Assembly (NCBI GenBank): GCA_014058105.1
Contig: JACGCM010001497.1
Coordinates: 1,612,001 to 1,676,000 of the forward strand
Direction of reading: 5' to 3'
Source of the DNA: Kingdonia uniflora
Lineage: Eukaryota; Streptophyta; Magnoliopsida; Ranunculales; Circaeasteraceae
DNA length: 64,000 nucleotides
Shown here: positions 1 to 10,989 of the stretch, piece after piece
Layout: each line of letters opens with the position of its first letter
How positions within the stretch are numbered: the stretch's first letter is position 1
Program-made: the position numbers and the translations under genes
Notes under the pieces: generated by a model
What the model was told of the DNA's origin: nothing
Seen by the model: the letters and a program-made list of their open reading frames with translations, nothing else
The model's database searches: none

Positions 1-184
1 TCGCGTGATTTAGATAGTTTCTGCCCGTTGGTTTAGCTAAGTTTTCATCTCATACATAAATCTAATGGTTAACATATGTATAAATCACTCACAAACATTT
101 TCGGCTGAGCTGTAGTGTTTTTACTCAAATTCATATATTGTGTAGTACATAGTTTACCATTTATAATATCTTTGTTTTGGTAAG

Positions 185-457
185 GTTACCACTAATATTT
201 GGCATGACAACACAACTTCATATCTACTTGCCTACTCTCATCGAAAAATAATGGTATATTCTCTTATAACATTAATTGGGAGAGATGGGATAGTTATTGC
301 AGCAGAGATAATCGGTAATGCAAATTTAACTTTGAATGGGGAAGCAAAAAAAAGAAGACAATATGACCAATATCTGGAATGTTATGGACCTAAAATCGTT
401 GAATTCAATGTTGAATTAACTGGTCAAAATTTTGATAAACTATTACTCCCGCACTAG
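185..457 (+). other. Unrecognised exon-like open frame
   Basis: An open plus-strand frame follows a possible intron end (TTTGGTAAG at about 177-185) and runs to a TAG stop at 455-457. It has an ordinary amino-acid composition (motifs such as LITLIGRDGIVIAAEIIGN and ECYGPKIVEF) and could be the last exon of a gene whose 5' part lies outside the window. I do not recognise the family and see no catalytic motif. It could be a captured exon, like others nearby. Low confidence that it is coding. Confidence 0.25.
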
Positions 458-459
458 GT

Positions 460-1140
460 CTTTGATTAATTGGCAAAAAATTTATAATTCAACTTCTTGG
501 GAATGACTTATTCCTACAGATTCTGAGTACTATATTTGTTTCAACAAAAAAGCTCTACATATGCAAATCTATCCAGAATAGGCTTGCCTTAGTAAGATTA
601 ACACAGAGGAAAAAAATATTGGCAAGAAAACAATAGAAACCATTGACTCAACCCTTCTCTCTCTTGATTAAGCAGTTCTTAATGGCGGTAAAACCATAAT
701 TACACCATATCCCCTTACAAACAAAAATGGCATTATTCTTCGGTAATCTAAAGCAAAACCAAAAACACAAAAATTAAAATAAAGAAGTCAACGTGATGAG
801 ATCACCAAGGATTTGAAATACGAAGCTATATTAAAAAAATTTAACCAAAATAGGTAGATTTAATTCAAAATTACAAATTATAATACTAAGTACATTTAAG
901 ACATTTCATAGTTGTCTCTGAGATCATATAGAACCGAGAAGTTATGTGTTTCCACTTGGATATAAAGATCTTAATAGTTCGTAAGCTTTCGTTCAATTCC
1001 CTCAAAAATTCTTTAACCTTAGTAAGAACGGACTTAACAATGTGCAAATGAGAACATCATTCAAGGTACCTCAAGAAAAAAAAACATAGTGAAGTTTCTT
1101 TGATCAAAATCGAGTAATATCCACTTATCATCTTATTGCA
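460..1140. other. AT-rich non-coding stretch
   Basis: No open frame, terminal repeat or RNA gene is visible here. It is A-rich sequence that could be intron or decayed transposon. Confidence 0.4.
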
Positions 1141-1279
1141 AAGACTGTATCCAAGGACGAGTATTATCCGACACAAAATTTTAGTTAAAAATGTGAGCAT
1201 AATATGGTGTTTCTAAGCAAAGAAAAGATAAACCTTAATATATCACAAAATTATACTCAAACCCAACTTGAATCTTAAC
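1141..1279 (-). repeat. Diverged copy of the RING-H2 pseudogene exon start (20919-21057)
   Basis: These 139 bases align in the same orientation to 20919-21057 at roughly 85-90% identity by eye. On the minus strand both copies hold an intron end (CTTTGCTTAG in the 21-kb copy) followed by codons for a peptide beginning MLTFLTKILCRIILVLGYSL here and MLAFLSKIMCRIILVIGYSL there. The similarity stops abruptly at both ends, so the piece was duplicated or captured twice. Outside these bases the two loci look unrelated. Confidence 0.7.
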
Positions 1280-1326
1280 TTCGCAATTGGGTGCCCAAGT
1301 GTTGGGTGCCTGCTTTGTTTTTAAGC

Positions 1327-1349
1327 GGGCGCCTAAGACTTAGGCGCCC
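1327..1349. repeat. 23-bp near-perfect palindrome
   Basis: GGGCGCCTAAG (1327-1337), one A, then its exact reverse complement CTTAGGCGCCC (1339-1349). Related GGGTGCC / GGGCGCC motifs lie around it (1285-1400). It looks like part of a degenerate inverted-repeat element. Confidence 0.8.
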
Positions 1350-1434
1350 AATTGTTTTTTTTAACAAAAATTTAAATAAGACGTCTAAGACTTGGGGGCC
1401 CAATTTGGACTGATGAAAAAAATAATCCAAGCCA

Positions 1435-1520
1435 GGTACTGTTGGAGGAAATTGAGCCTCACTGACTTGGATTTGGCTTTTTTTCAACCAAGTCAGTGAG
1501 GCACTTTAGGAGATGCTCTA
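1435..1520. mobile_element. MITE-like hairpin
   Basis: GCCTCACTGACTTGG at 1456-1470 is repeated as its exact reverse complement at 1488-1502 (15-bp stem, 17-nt loop). Outside the stem, CTGTTGGAGGA on the left and AGGAGATGCTCTAA on the right resemble the ends of many small plant MITEs (AGAGCATCTCC and CTCCAACAG types). No transposase is present. The exact borders and target duplication are uncertain. Confidence 0.5.
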
Positions 1521-1528
1521 ACATAACA

Positions 1529-1610
1529 CTAGACCTCGTGGCTCGCCACGGTAACAATGTCAACGCGCCTTCGACGCTGCCTGTACGATCAATGTTCATG
1601 GCCGAATTAA
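1529..1610 (-). mobile_element. Helitron 3' terminus, minus strand
   Basis: Read on the minus strand, the region ends CGTGGCGAGCCACG, AGGT, CTAG, and the next base is T. That is a GC-rich hairpin (stem CGTGG/CCACG) a few bases before CTAG, at an A/T insertion site, which is the classical Helitron 3' end. The 45 bases before CTAG (GTCGAAGGCGC, TTGAC, TTGTTA, CGTGGCGAGC) match the Helitron end at 28190-28236, so both belong to one family. The Helitron body extends to higher coordinates and probably includes the minus-strand PPR pseudogene at 1647-2184. Its 5' end was not found. Confidence 0.6.
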
Positions 1611-1646
1611 ATTACACTTAAACCTATCCATCTCCCTCGATGAAAA

Positions 1647-2184
1647 CTAAATCACTACTTGTACCCAAATGCTTTGATGTACTATGTCTGTCATATAACA
1701 TTGTATATCAGGAGCAACACCACCCTTTTCCATCCTTGACCAAATTTCCTCACCCTCCGAAAATAACTCACACTTATTATACAGCCATTCAAAAAAATAC
1801 TGTAAGTAATATAGATGTGTGCGAATACTTATCGCCTCATTCTTCTCCATTTCATCTAACATCCCAATCGCCTCATTAAAATTAGCCTTTTGACAAATTG
1901 CCCCAATGACAATAGTATACGAATACTTATCCGGGGTAAGCTCAAACTCCTTCATTAGTTCACGAAAATGAGGCTCGACTTCCGTTATACTTCTTAGAAT
2001 CTAAATAAGCACTAAGTAACGTATTTATAGACTTTATCGTGCGATCACATATTAAATCAGGTAATTGGTCAAGTGTCTTAAAAGCATGATCAACCATACT
2101 TGCTTTCCCATAAAGGGAAATGATTCGGATAGCGAAATATAAGTATAACCACTGAAGATGATGCATTTTGCATTGATATCCCAA
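1647..2184 (-). pseudogene. PPR protein fragment, frameshifted
   Basis: Two minus-strand frames (2184-1960 and 1955-1647) together encode part of a P-class pentatricopeptide-repeat protein. The upstream part has RIISLYGKASMVDHAFKTLD and SINTLLSAYLDSKK. The downstream part has TPDKYSYTIVIGAICQKAN and FNEAIGMLDEMEKN, then FSEGEEIWSRMEKGGVAPDI. PPR proteins bind organellar RNA, and the phrases resemble small mitochondrial PPR proteins. About 180 residues survive of the usual 350-450. The two parts need a frameshift near 1955-1965 and there is no targeting peptide. It lies just upstream (in its own sense) of the Helitron 3' end at 1529, which suggests capture by that element. Confidence 0.75.
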
Positions 2185-2189
2185 TAAAT

Positions 2190-3239
2190 ATTTATAACTT
2201 AATCACCCTATTGGAGACTCCAAGATTGTCCCAATATAGTTTCACTCTTAGAGCATGGCCCTCCAGGCTCCATCTATGCCATCTCACTCACTGCTCACTG
2301 CACGGTGTAGTCTCCAAGCAATGTGAGCATCCTAAGCTCTACACAATAGCCTGAAGGTAAAACCCTAGCAAAAAATAGTTTCTTCTTCCTATCTAGCACC
2401 TATGAAACCCAAAGACGATACACTATAGTCATTGAACAGAGAAGCTGCACCCTCCAACTATCCCACCTAATCCACAAATACACCTATAAACCCCGATATC
2501 AGACATCCTAAGTCAATCCCGGCATAAAAAAAAAGAGGACACATATTTTTAATAGTCTTAATACAAAGGGGTTACCATAAGAACCATTGTTTAGCCTCTA
2601 ACAATTACTGTAACCAGCCAATTCTCAAATAAAACTAAAAACAACCATAGATTCTCAGTCACTCAATCTATTTATTATCGTCGTAAAGTGTTTTAGTAAT
2701 TTTAAACATAATTGCAGCACAATTGAAGATTAAGGTTACCATGAGAAACATGAGTTCTTTCTGGAGCCTGTAATGGAGAGAACAAACTACAAAAATTAGA
2801 AATCAATCAATCAGATAGAGAAATAGACCTTTGAGTGACAGAGTTGGTGTCGATAGGAATTTAGGAAGGTTTGAGGTGCTTCGATGGAAGATGAGTCGAT
2901 AATGATGGAGTGATCGACACATTTTCTGCATTAATAGTGTTTCTCACCTCCATCGAAATCCAAACTCTCTCTCTCTCAACAACTTTGATGATGAGTGCAC
3001 CAACAAAGATGGAGATAAATGGAGTCCTATCTTTTCTTTTATGTAAAACATTCTCCTTGAAGAGTTTCCATTCGTTCTTGACATCGTTTTCGTCTCTACA
3101 TGCTACTGTTGAAGAGATAGAGAGGAAGAGAAAGAGAGAATCGCGATTGAGAAAAAGAAGTAGAAAACTTTTATTGACTATAATACCCCTTTTATGTGCT
3201 ATGTTGAAACTACTGCAACTTCTCTCATCCCAGCACACC
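2190..3239. other. Non-coding, no supported gene
   Basis: Short open frames exist on both strands at 2861-3257, but they overlap each other, have low-complexity composition and show no domain. I see no terminal repeats. Confidence 0.4.
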
Positions 3240-3770
3240 GACCTGGGTCTCCAATGACATAATTGTCCCCTGTACGAGCTCCAGGCTCTCCCTCGTCTGC
3301 TTCAGCTTTTGATACGACACCTTTTGGGCTTTGTTATAGGCTTGAGACCAAGCATTCACCTACACGAATACTGGACTACTCAGCAGTTATCGAAGCATAA
3401 TTGTCACTTCACAATTTTAGAATCACTTACCTGATGCAGAGTCTTGTTTATTTGCTTCCCCACTTCATCTGGGTTCACGCCATAAAGAGTAGCCATTGAC
3501 GTGGCTGTTACTCGAGTACTCTCCTCTAGCTCGATCTCGCATCGCCTCGCTTCGGCCGGTTCATCCTCATCATCAGCCACCTGCTCACGAGGCCTCATCG
3601 GCAATGTTTTCTTCGTCTGTTGTACAGTCGAAGCTTCATCAGTAACCTTACCTTTACCCTTGTTGGTTTACCGCGGTACCTCACGAATAGTCTCGGGCAC
3701 TCTCGACCGAACCGTACCAGGCCTCCCTCGCCGCTCCCTCAGAACATAGCTCGACTTATTTTTCTTCATC
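3240..3770 (-). pseudogene. Unknown two-exon gene fragment with one in-frame stop
   Basis: From an ATG at about 3770 the minus strand reads MKKNKSSYVLRERRGRPG, hits one TAA after REVPR, then stays open through MRPREQVADDEDEPAEARRC to LHQ. A clean donor (CAG/GTAAGT, about 3431) and acceptor (GTGTAG/GTGAAT, about 3360) bound a 70-base intron. The next exon starts VNAWSQAYNKAQKVSYQKLK and continues as a helical, probably coiled-coil segment to SLETQ. The basic start, acidic middle and coiled coil recall accessory proteins of plant retroelements, but I cannot name the family. Pseudogene because of the stop and the missing 3' part. The frame-preserving intron argues for a former real gene. Confidence 0.45.
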
Positions 3771-4087
3771 AAGTTTCTGTAATAAATCCTTTTTTTTAAT
3801 TAGCCTTTTTTAAAATATTTTATGTTAAGCCATATAGATAAACATAGTTACATGTAAAACATATTGCGATTAAGATGCAATGTTTTCTCTGTACTTAATT
3901 TTAAAAAAAATTAAGGTTTACATAGGACTTTATCTATAATAAGAAAGGAATATGTTTTTTTTTATCGGGTTTCGGCCGTCCATTTCCGATATGCAAGTAA
4001 ATTTGGTCGAAAAAACGGTCCTGAGCCGTCGGATCCAAACATTTGTCAGATAAAATAAATCCCAGCCGTTCGTTACTCAATTAGATC

Positions 4088-4240
4088 TCGATGTTACTCG
4101 AATTAGGTTAATATGCATCATCCCGTACCAGAGTATCGTCCTCTGTCTAATCTTCTCCAATTGCAAACTCTCGATCTCTTCGATCCTTTTTTTTTCTCTC
4201 TCTCTCTCTCTCTCTCTCTGTTTTCAATCATTCTCTTTGA
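4088..4240 (+). repeat. Copy of the repeat interrupted by hAT at 37 kb
   Basis: Starting at TCGATGTTACTCGAATTAG, about 90-110 bases match 36957-37044 plus 38578 onward, where a hAT element has inserted. Here the target octamer CTCTCGAT occurs once (4168-4175), so this is an empty-site paralogue. It lies upstream of the Helitron replicase fragment, but I cannot show it is a Helitron 5' end. Confidence 0.65.
4195..4219. repeat. (TC)n microsatellite
   Basis: An uninterrupted CT/TC run following a T tract. Confidence 0.9.
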
Positions 4241-5099
4241 CTTATGATCGATGAATTGTTGTTAGGTTTTTTTTTTGTTCGAGTAATTGTGTAATCAAAA
4301 TACTCAAATCGAGATTTGGTATAGAATCCTTAAAGGAGACGCATTGAGATCAAGGTATTCTCAATTCTCTATTCAAATTTATGATTTTCTCTCCCAATAT
4401 GTTTGCTTATGTTGTTTATGCTCTGTAACTTGATTCTCTATAACTTGTGTTTATACTATTGATTCTCTGTAACTTGTGCTCTACTTGTGTTTAATGGGGC
4501 AAAAAGTATGGAGTAGATTATTCTTTAAGTTAGTTTATATCAATGACTATCAGAGATTAGGAAGCTGTTGATTGTAACATAACTGTAACATATCCCCCAA
4601 AGTATCAAAGTTGCAAGTAAATGGATTTTTATTCTATCTTTCTTTCTTGTAGGTCATGTTGAGATGGTATCTATAAATAGAGCATGACTTACTGGCCAAG
4701 GTTGATGCTGGAGGCCCTTCAGTAATGTATGCATTCTTAGCATTTTAGGATGAGGACTGTAACATAGGCTCTGATAGTTTATAAAGAGCATCTCTATTGA
4801 ATTAGCGCAAGTAATGTGTAAAAAAAAAAGCTCCTAATGGACCTCAGGCATTTGATGAGGGGCACAAGAGTCGTCAGGGTCTGTTGTATAGACAAATCCA
4901 GATTGATTTATTTCAAAACCAAGAAAAAGCACTTTGAAGAGGAAATAGCCCATAGAAACAATAATTAAACCCTTTTTCTCTAGTACCAACAATCTTCCAA
5001 AGGTAAACTATATCCCTCCTTTTTGAATAGTATTTAGATTAGGATTTAAATATATGATGAGGATTTAGCGAAGCCTGTACTCTATTTGATAAGTGCGAT

Positions 5100-5345
5100 G
5101 CAAGTCTTTAGTGCTAATATTGAGGTTATGGGGTTCTAGTATTTTTTTAACTTGATTTTCTTATTGGGGTTTGGATAAGTTTGTCCAAGTTTTAGTTTTT
5201 ACTGCTAATATTAAGGTTATGGGTTCTAGTATATGTTATGGGTTCAAAGTTGAAGGTTTTGCTAAATTATAGTCCTTAATGCTAATATTGATGTTAGGGG
5301 GTTCTAGTATATGTTTAAAGTTGAAGGTTTTGCTAGGTTTTGATA
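5100..5345 (+). repeat. Three imperfect ~75-bp direct repeats
   Basis: The phrase GCTAATATTGAGGTTATGGG followed by GTTCTAGTAT recurs at about 5112, 5201 and 5280. Units 2 and 3 share AAGTTGAAGGTTTTGCTA. Non-coding, possibly intronic to the Helitron gene downstream. Confidence 0.7.
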
Positions 5346-5469
5346 AACTTAGACTGGGTATCTCATTTTTAGTTATAATATTGAGTATAAAGGGTTTCAG
5401 GACATTGTGATGCAATATTGATTAATTATAAAGTTAACATTGTGATACAATATTGTTGTGTAATATCTG

Positions 5470-5760
5470 TTAAATGATTTGGTGATGATTGAATCTAATA
5501 TGCTCTAAACTTGAAATATATATTACTAAAAATGAACTTTCTGCAATATATAACTACCCTAATCTGCTATAATCTTCTTGGGTTTGATTGGATCTAATAT
5601 TTGTGTGTATAACTACTCTAATATGCTCTAAATTTGAACTATATATTATTAAAAAGAAACTTCTTGCAATGTATAACTGCCCTAATCTGCTCATATCTTC
5701 GGTGATGATTTAATCTAATATTGTTATGTATAACTTCTCTAATCTGCTCAAACCATTGTA
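5470..5760 (+). repeat. Three imperfect ~110-bp direct repeats
   Basis: The units contain GGTGATGATTGAATCTAATA or variants, TATAACTACTCTAATATGCTC, and CTTGCAATGTATAACTGCCC. They start near 5480, 5585 and 5698. They end right before the probable splice acceptor (CATTGTAG, about 5760) of the Helitron replicase fragment. Confidence 0.65.
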
Positions 5761-5775
5761 GGAGATTTTCTTGCA

Positions 5776-7948
5776 ATGAAAGACAATGTTTTAGTGCCTG
5801 ATTCGAGTATTGTTGCGAAAAGAGCTTATATTATTAAAAAGGATTTGACTACTGAAGAAATTGAAAGGAGAAAACAAGAGAAAAATGCCAAATCACATAT
5901 ACAATATGCTTCTAGACTCGAAACCTAAAAATCAGCCTCAATATTAAATTTCTTAAACCCGGGTAATACATTTAATTTGCTTACAATACCAGTCCTTTTA
6001 AATATCAAATGAATGTATTTTTTTATTTATGAATTCGATTAATAACACAAGAAATTGGTTATTACACAGGTCTTATTCAAGCAAATAAGAAACAACTACA
6101 AAATGGGAATGATATGGCTAGAGCTATTAATCATATTGGGATAGGTCAAGCAATTGCTGCAAAAAAAATAATAAACAATGTCAAGAAAGATGCTAGAATG
6201 CGGGATATAGATGGAATTCATACTACGAACATTCGTTCTATTGCTTCAAACAATTTAAGTACATTTCAATCTTTTATTGCTGCTACTGTATATCATTCGG
6301 GTACATCATTTACTTCGCTTCATGGTATTATTGATAACAATACTCCTGTTAGGTCTCAAATAATATCTAATTTAAATTATGAACATATAAATGAACATTT
6401 TAATGCGGTTAATAACCCAAGCATCAAACGTGTACACCCAAATGATAACTTCAATCATAATTCATCTCCCCAAAAAAGATTAAAGAGCAGTTACTACCAA
6501 TTAAAAACAGTCGTTAATCCAACATTATCAAATGAATGCATACAACAAGCTTTGCCCCTAAATATAAATTAATTGCATTCTAACGAAAGTACGATTCCAT
6601 CGATTTACATCAAGCCCACACAAATGGTAACTAAAAAAAACCTTTTATATAACATTGCACATAATTATATTGATAGCACAAAATTTAAACGAGATAAACT
6701 CCCTCCAAAAAAACAATACCAGCATTGCAAAACCTACTTATTCACGAAAGAAACAATAAATTTATGCTATAAAAATGGTAGAGTAAAATTGAATCTTCCA
6801 CCTGTACCAAATGATCTCTTAGAATTATTCAAAGATTAAACAGCAATTGGAAAAGATTTTAGGCTAAACATACGCAGTTATAACCATGCATTTCAATGCA
6901 CCTCAATTGGTGTCACTCTCGACAAGGAAATGGCTAATTCTAAAAACGGAGTCCACACATTTCGAGCCCATGGGTCTATATATTATAGTATTGGAAGCTT
7001 TCTACCAGAAAAAAGGTATGTCCCGATTCTTACAACTATATTTCTATGACCCTGCAATAACACTTAAAAATAGACTTCTAGAGAATGATACTTTACATGT
7101 CAAAACTGCCCTTAAATTAACAAAAATCTTAAAGCGCAATAATGCATTCATTAAACAATTTAAAAAACTAGCAAAAAATAAATACCTAAGTGATTACAAA
7201 ATTGAAATTAAACAAAGACCAGATAATACACCCAAATATGTCCTTCCGACATCTGATGATGTCGCAACTATTGTTATGGGTGGAGATGATTTGACAGTAG
7301 GAAAGAATATCTTAATTTATTATAGGAAAAAAAAATCTATATCAAAGAAACATCTGGATTCTATGATCCCCTACAATATCCTATCTTACTCCCTCATGGA
7401 GCATACGGGTGGGATCCGAGAAATAATTTCTTAAGTGGGAAAAGAATCTCATCCTGTGCTTATTATTGTTATATGTTACATGTTCGCCCTGCATATGAAT
7501 CATTAATTCATAAAGGCGGGCGATTGTTTCAACAATACACTGTAGACCAGTTTGTTAAAGTGCAAAGTAACAATCTAAGGTACATAAAGAAAAATCAAGA
7601 TAAAATACATGCTGATCTATATCAGGGTCTACATGATGCTCTTATTACTGGAGAGGAAAAAGGAAAAGACGTGGGCAACAAAGTTATCATTCCTGCTTCT
7701 TTTAATGGTAGCCCTCACAATATGCATATGAGATATCAAGATGCAATGGTATTAGTCCAAAAATATGGAAGACCCGATTTATTCATAACAATGACCTGCA
7801 ACCCAATTTGGCCGGATATAGTTAATAATTTAGAAGAAAGACAAGAAGCTCTCGACCCGATTTAGTTGCACGAGTTTTTAATGCTAAATTTGGACGACTA
7901 AAACAGGACATAATAAAAAATTATGTATTAGGAGAGGTTCTCGCATAA
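5776..7948 (+). pseudogene. Helitron replicase-helicase N-terminal pseudogene
   Basis: A Helitron Rep/helicase drives rolling-circle transposition. The Helitron-like N domain is clear in three frames. At 6840-7056: NIRSYNHAFQCTSIGVTLD and HGSIYYSIGSFLPE. At 7038-7434: LYFYDPAITLKNRLLENDTL. At about 7345-7948: YPILLPHGAYGWDPRNNFLS, HVRPAYESLIHKGGRLFQQY, FNGSPHNMHMRYQDAMVLVQ, GRPDLFITMTCNPIWPDI and ARVFNAKFGRLKQDI. Stops lie at 6570 and 6837, with frameshifts near 7040, 7400 and 7855. The frame ends at 7948 (GEVLA-stop), just before where the HUH rolling-circle motif normally follows, so both nuclease and helicase domains are absent. The part from 5776 to about 6570 is probably the poorly conserved leader. 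Inactive. Confidence 0.9.
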
Positions 7949-8222
7949 CGATTTTTATAGCTTTCCAGCAAAATTGCTATAAGGAGATCAAGTTTTTTGT
8001 TTCCTCAACAAGGAGATCAAGTTTTATGGTACAAAACATTAACAGTGAAGTAATCACTTGTTACTTCTATTTTGTTTTACAACATGATCAATGAATTTGA
8101 GATAACCTTATTAGAATCAGCATTAACAGATTCAAAGTTAAAGACTGGCAGAAAGTATATCCGAGTATAGCGACATTTACATTGGCGAGGTCTTTCTTCC
8201 AAACTCACTCACATCATCAACC

Positions 8223-8470
8223 ATGGCTGTAACTTTACTCAACATTCTCTCTTCACTTAAGTCATCGAACCGTCTTCTCCTTCGAAGGTGCTCACTCCCT
8301 TTCTCCCTCAAATTAGTGTTTCAAGCTTTGAAATTAGGGTTAAGTTTGATTAGGATTTTAATTATTTGTTTAAAATAGCAGATGAAGCTCAGGTGTTTGA
8401 TAAGGATGTTTCTAGGAGTGATTCAAGCTTGCATCAGTTACTTACATTAGACGAGCGGCGAACAAAACGG
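8223..8470 (+). pseudogene. 5' exons of an unidentified, perhaps organelle-targeted gene
   Basis: An ATG at 8223 (context ACCATGG) opens MAVTLLNILSSLKSSNRLLL, an Arg/Ser/Leu-rich leader like a mitochondrial presequence, ending at a possible donor (CGAAG/GTGCTC, about 8287). A second exon-like stretch (acceptor near 8377, donor ACG/GTATGT near 8470) encodes DEAQVFDKDVSRSDSSLHQL and LTLDERRTKR. The two do not join in frame as read, so the copy is decayed or my splice choice is wrong. It sits directly before a PPR exon that may come from another gene. Confidence 0.4.
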
Positions 8471-8557
8471 TATGTGTTTGGTGATCGGTTGTGGTTGATA
8501 TTGTTTTTTCCTTATCTTTTCATATTGAATTGGGCAATGCTGTAACTTTTAACAATA

Positions 8558-8812
8558 GTAAAAGCTTATGCTCAGATAGGGAAGACAATAAAAGCTGAGA
8601 GTATGATATTGGAGATGCAAAATGCTAATGTTAAGCCCAGTGAGCGCACATGTGGAATCATCGTTAGCGGGTACTGCAACGAAAGAAATATAAAGGATGC
8701 CTTGAGATTTGTGTACAGAATGAATGATCTTGGAATGCAACCTAATCTTGTTGTTTTCAACTCTCTTATCAAAGGGTTCGTAGACATTACAGATACAGAT
8801 GGGGTTGATGAG
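8558..8812 (+). pseudogene. PPR protein exon fragment
   Basis: An open frame encodes about two and a half P-class PPR motifs: [20 protein letters not shown], then [20 protein letters not shown], then [18 protein letters not shown] and TDGVDE. It ends at a donor-like GAG/GTTAGT. The wording resembles Arabidopsis PPR proteins of the At5g21222 kind (from memory, not checked). PPR proteins normally have many repeats and few introns. Here one exon survives and neither start nor end of the protein is present. A captured fragment is the best reading. Confidence 0.75.
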
Positions 8813-8859
8813 GTTAGTTTCCTCTTATTTTTCTTACTTTATCAAATGCATTATTAACA

Positions 8860-10780
8860 GAAGTAAGTGAATGATGTATTTGTGTTGGTGTGAAGTAGTC
8901 TAGTAGGGGTCTTCCTACCTGCAGCTTAGCCTCCAAAGGGTAATATATTGTTGATAATTATGAATTATTTCACTATAATCATGTGGGTGAAGGTTGAGAT
9001 GGTTATTAAGAAAAACAATACTCTACTTTAACTTAAAAAGTCGCGATGTCCATAAATCCCTTGGTTTATAGATATTTCTTTCCCTCCCATGGTTGATAAG
9101 TATTCTTTTTCCTCAGTTTTATTTTCTCAATTTGGATGTTCAGAATTTGAATGTCACGTAGATAATTAGAAAACCATTCCACGTTTCTTTTAATGCAAAT
9201 ATAGATCTAAGACTGAAACTTCTATTGGAATTGAAAAAAGGCAATATACTCTTTAAGTATATATACTATCATTTAACCACCTCCCAGATGTTAAGGTCGC
9301 ATGTACTGATGGGAGATGCACAAACTAGTTCTTAAGATCTATCAGTTTGTTCATTGTATTAATCCTGGGCTATGGTTCCCGGAAACATTGAAATGCTTCC
9401 CGTACTTGTTAACAGTACTGATACATATCATTTATAAATGGTAAATCATTGGTGCAAAACTAGAATTACTACATTATAAGTAAGATTAAGATAAAGTAAC
9501 CCAGGCATATATGTAAGGCTGATGGCCTGTAAGTACATCAAACCATTAATATTTGTTTTCCATAAAATATAGCATTTTGTACTAGGCAGTTAAATTTAGA
9601 ATATTTCTTTTTCTTTACTAATGCTATGTGACCGACCCTTACGATCAAGCTAAATGGGTCAATGTTACAAAACAATCATGAAGCATTATGGAGTTGAATG
9701 TTTTTCAAATACATGGATTGTTTGTAGCATAATGGAGAGGATTGGAATAAATGAATGGAAATATTGGGAAAGAGAAAATCACTCATAAGCCTGTTTTACT
9801 GATTATGAAATATCCTTATTGGGAAATAAGCAAAAGAATTTCGTTTCGGAAGGTTTTGAGCATATGGAATGAAGATGAAACCACAATCACGGCGTTGGGG
9901 CAAGTTCAGGTTTTCATACATGATATGTTTTTTTGTTGTAAAATGACCTAAAGACCATCCCCCAAGATGGGTAGTTTGCATATCCGAGCATCTCAAAGCT
10001 TAATACTAAACTCTCAGCTCTGGTTATCAGCCTCTCTGAACTCCCATGTAGCAAAGACAAGTGTACATGAATTCATTTGTTAAACAGAGTTAGAAGATCA
10101 TTAACATCCTCAAACAAAATGTTGATACCCTGTGTGTATCCGTACCCAAAATGAGGAATTCTTAGCAAATGGAGTCCTTGTTACATAGACCAGCTACAAT
10201 TCCATCCTAGTCCATGATCTGTTAGACGAACCATGGCTTTCTTTTCCTTTGATGGGTTGTTTCTTCTAGAAGTTTTGTTGGGATCTTTTTACTAGGAGTG
10301 GTTGCATAATAGTAGTTTGGGATATTTATGCGATTACTGTGTACATAGAATTTAGTTTCTTGGCTTCAGTTAGATAGATTTCAAGAATTGGTTGTCGATT
10401 TTCCCATCTGTCTTGGAGATGTTTAATGTATGAAATTCCGAGTCATTCTTTTTTGGAGGCAGGATCTAGGGTAAATTTCTATATGTTGGTAGTTGGGAGA
10501 GAATAACCTTTAATGCATCAAAGAGGGTTAAGAAAATTATTCCAACTTCCAAAGAGCAATCTATTTATGGTCAAATGCTACTTCAATTGCAAATGATTAA
10601 ATTATTACTCTTCTTATTATTTGTAGACAAGCGTAATTATGGCTATCCTTTTATGGGGGTTCATTCTTAGAACATATGCAACAGTTAGGTGAAGGATGAA
10701 GTGGCAAGGAGAGAGAGTGAATTTACCCTCTTTTTACCCATAGCAGCTAGGTGGATTAGCCTATGTGGCAACCCAAAATC
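8860..10780. other. Non-coding stretch
   Basis: AT-rich sequence. The short open frames at 9751-9996 overlap on opposite strands and show no domain. No terminal repeats recognised. Confidence 0.4.
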
Positions 10781-10781
10781 T

Positions 10782-10812
10782 ACCTTGAGGGTGGTATGAG
10801 CACCCTCAAGGT
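10782..10812. repeat. 12-bp perfect inverted repeat
   Basis: ACCTTGAGGGTG at 10782-10793 and its reverse complement CACCCTCAAGGT at 10801-10812, loop 7 nt. Possibly one end or the core of a small element. Confidence 0.75.
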
Positions 10813-10989
10813 GGATTTTTACTTTATTGATGCCCCGCAATTCTGAACTGCTAGGCACCAAAAGCCAATTATATTACGACACTTGTCAAGATTTTAGTAG
10901 TTTTCATCCCCTCACTTTTGAAATGATGTGTACAAAAAAATTGTGCGTGGGAAATGTGGCAATTTTGTTGATATACAGAAATCCACAAG

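Noticed and set aside
2861..3257. Overlapping open frames of 115 and 125 codons on both strands
   Set aside because: They mirror each other, are Ser/Leu or Arg/Lys rich, and show no motif. Chance frames.
9751..9996. Opposed 66-codon frames
   Set aside because: Mutual shadows with no domain or splice context.
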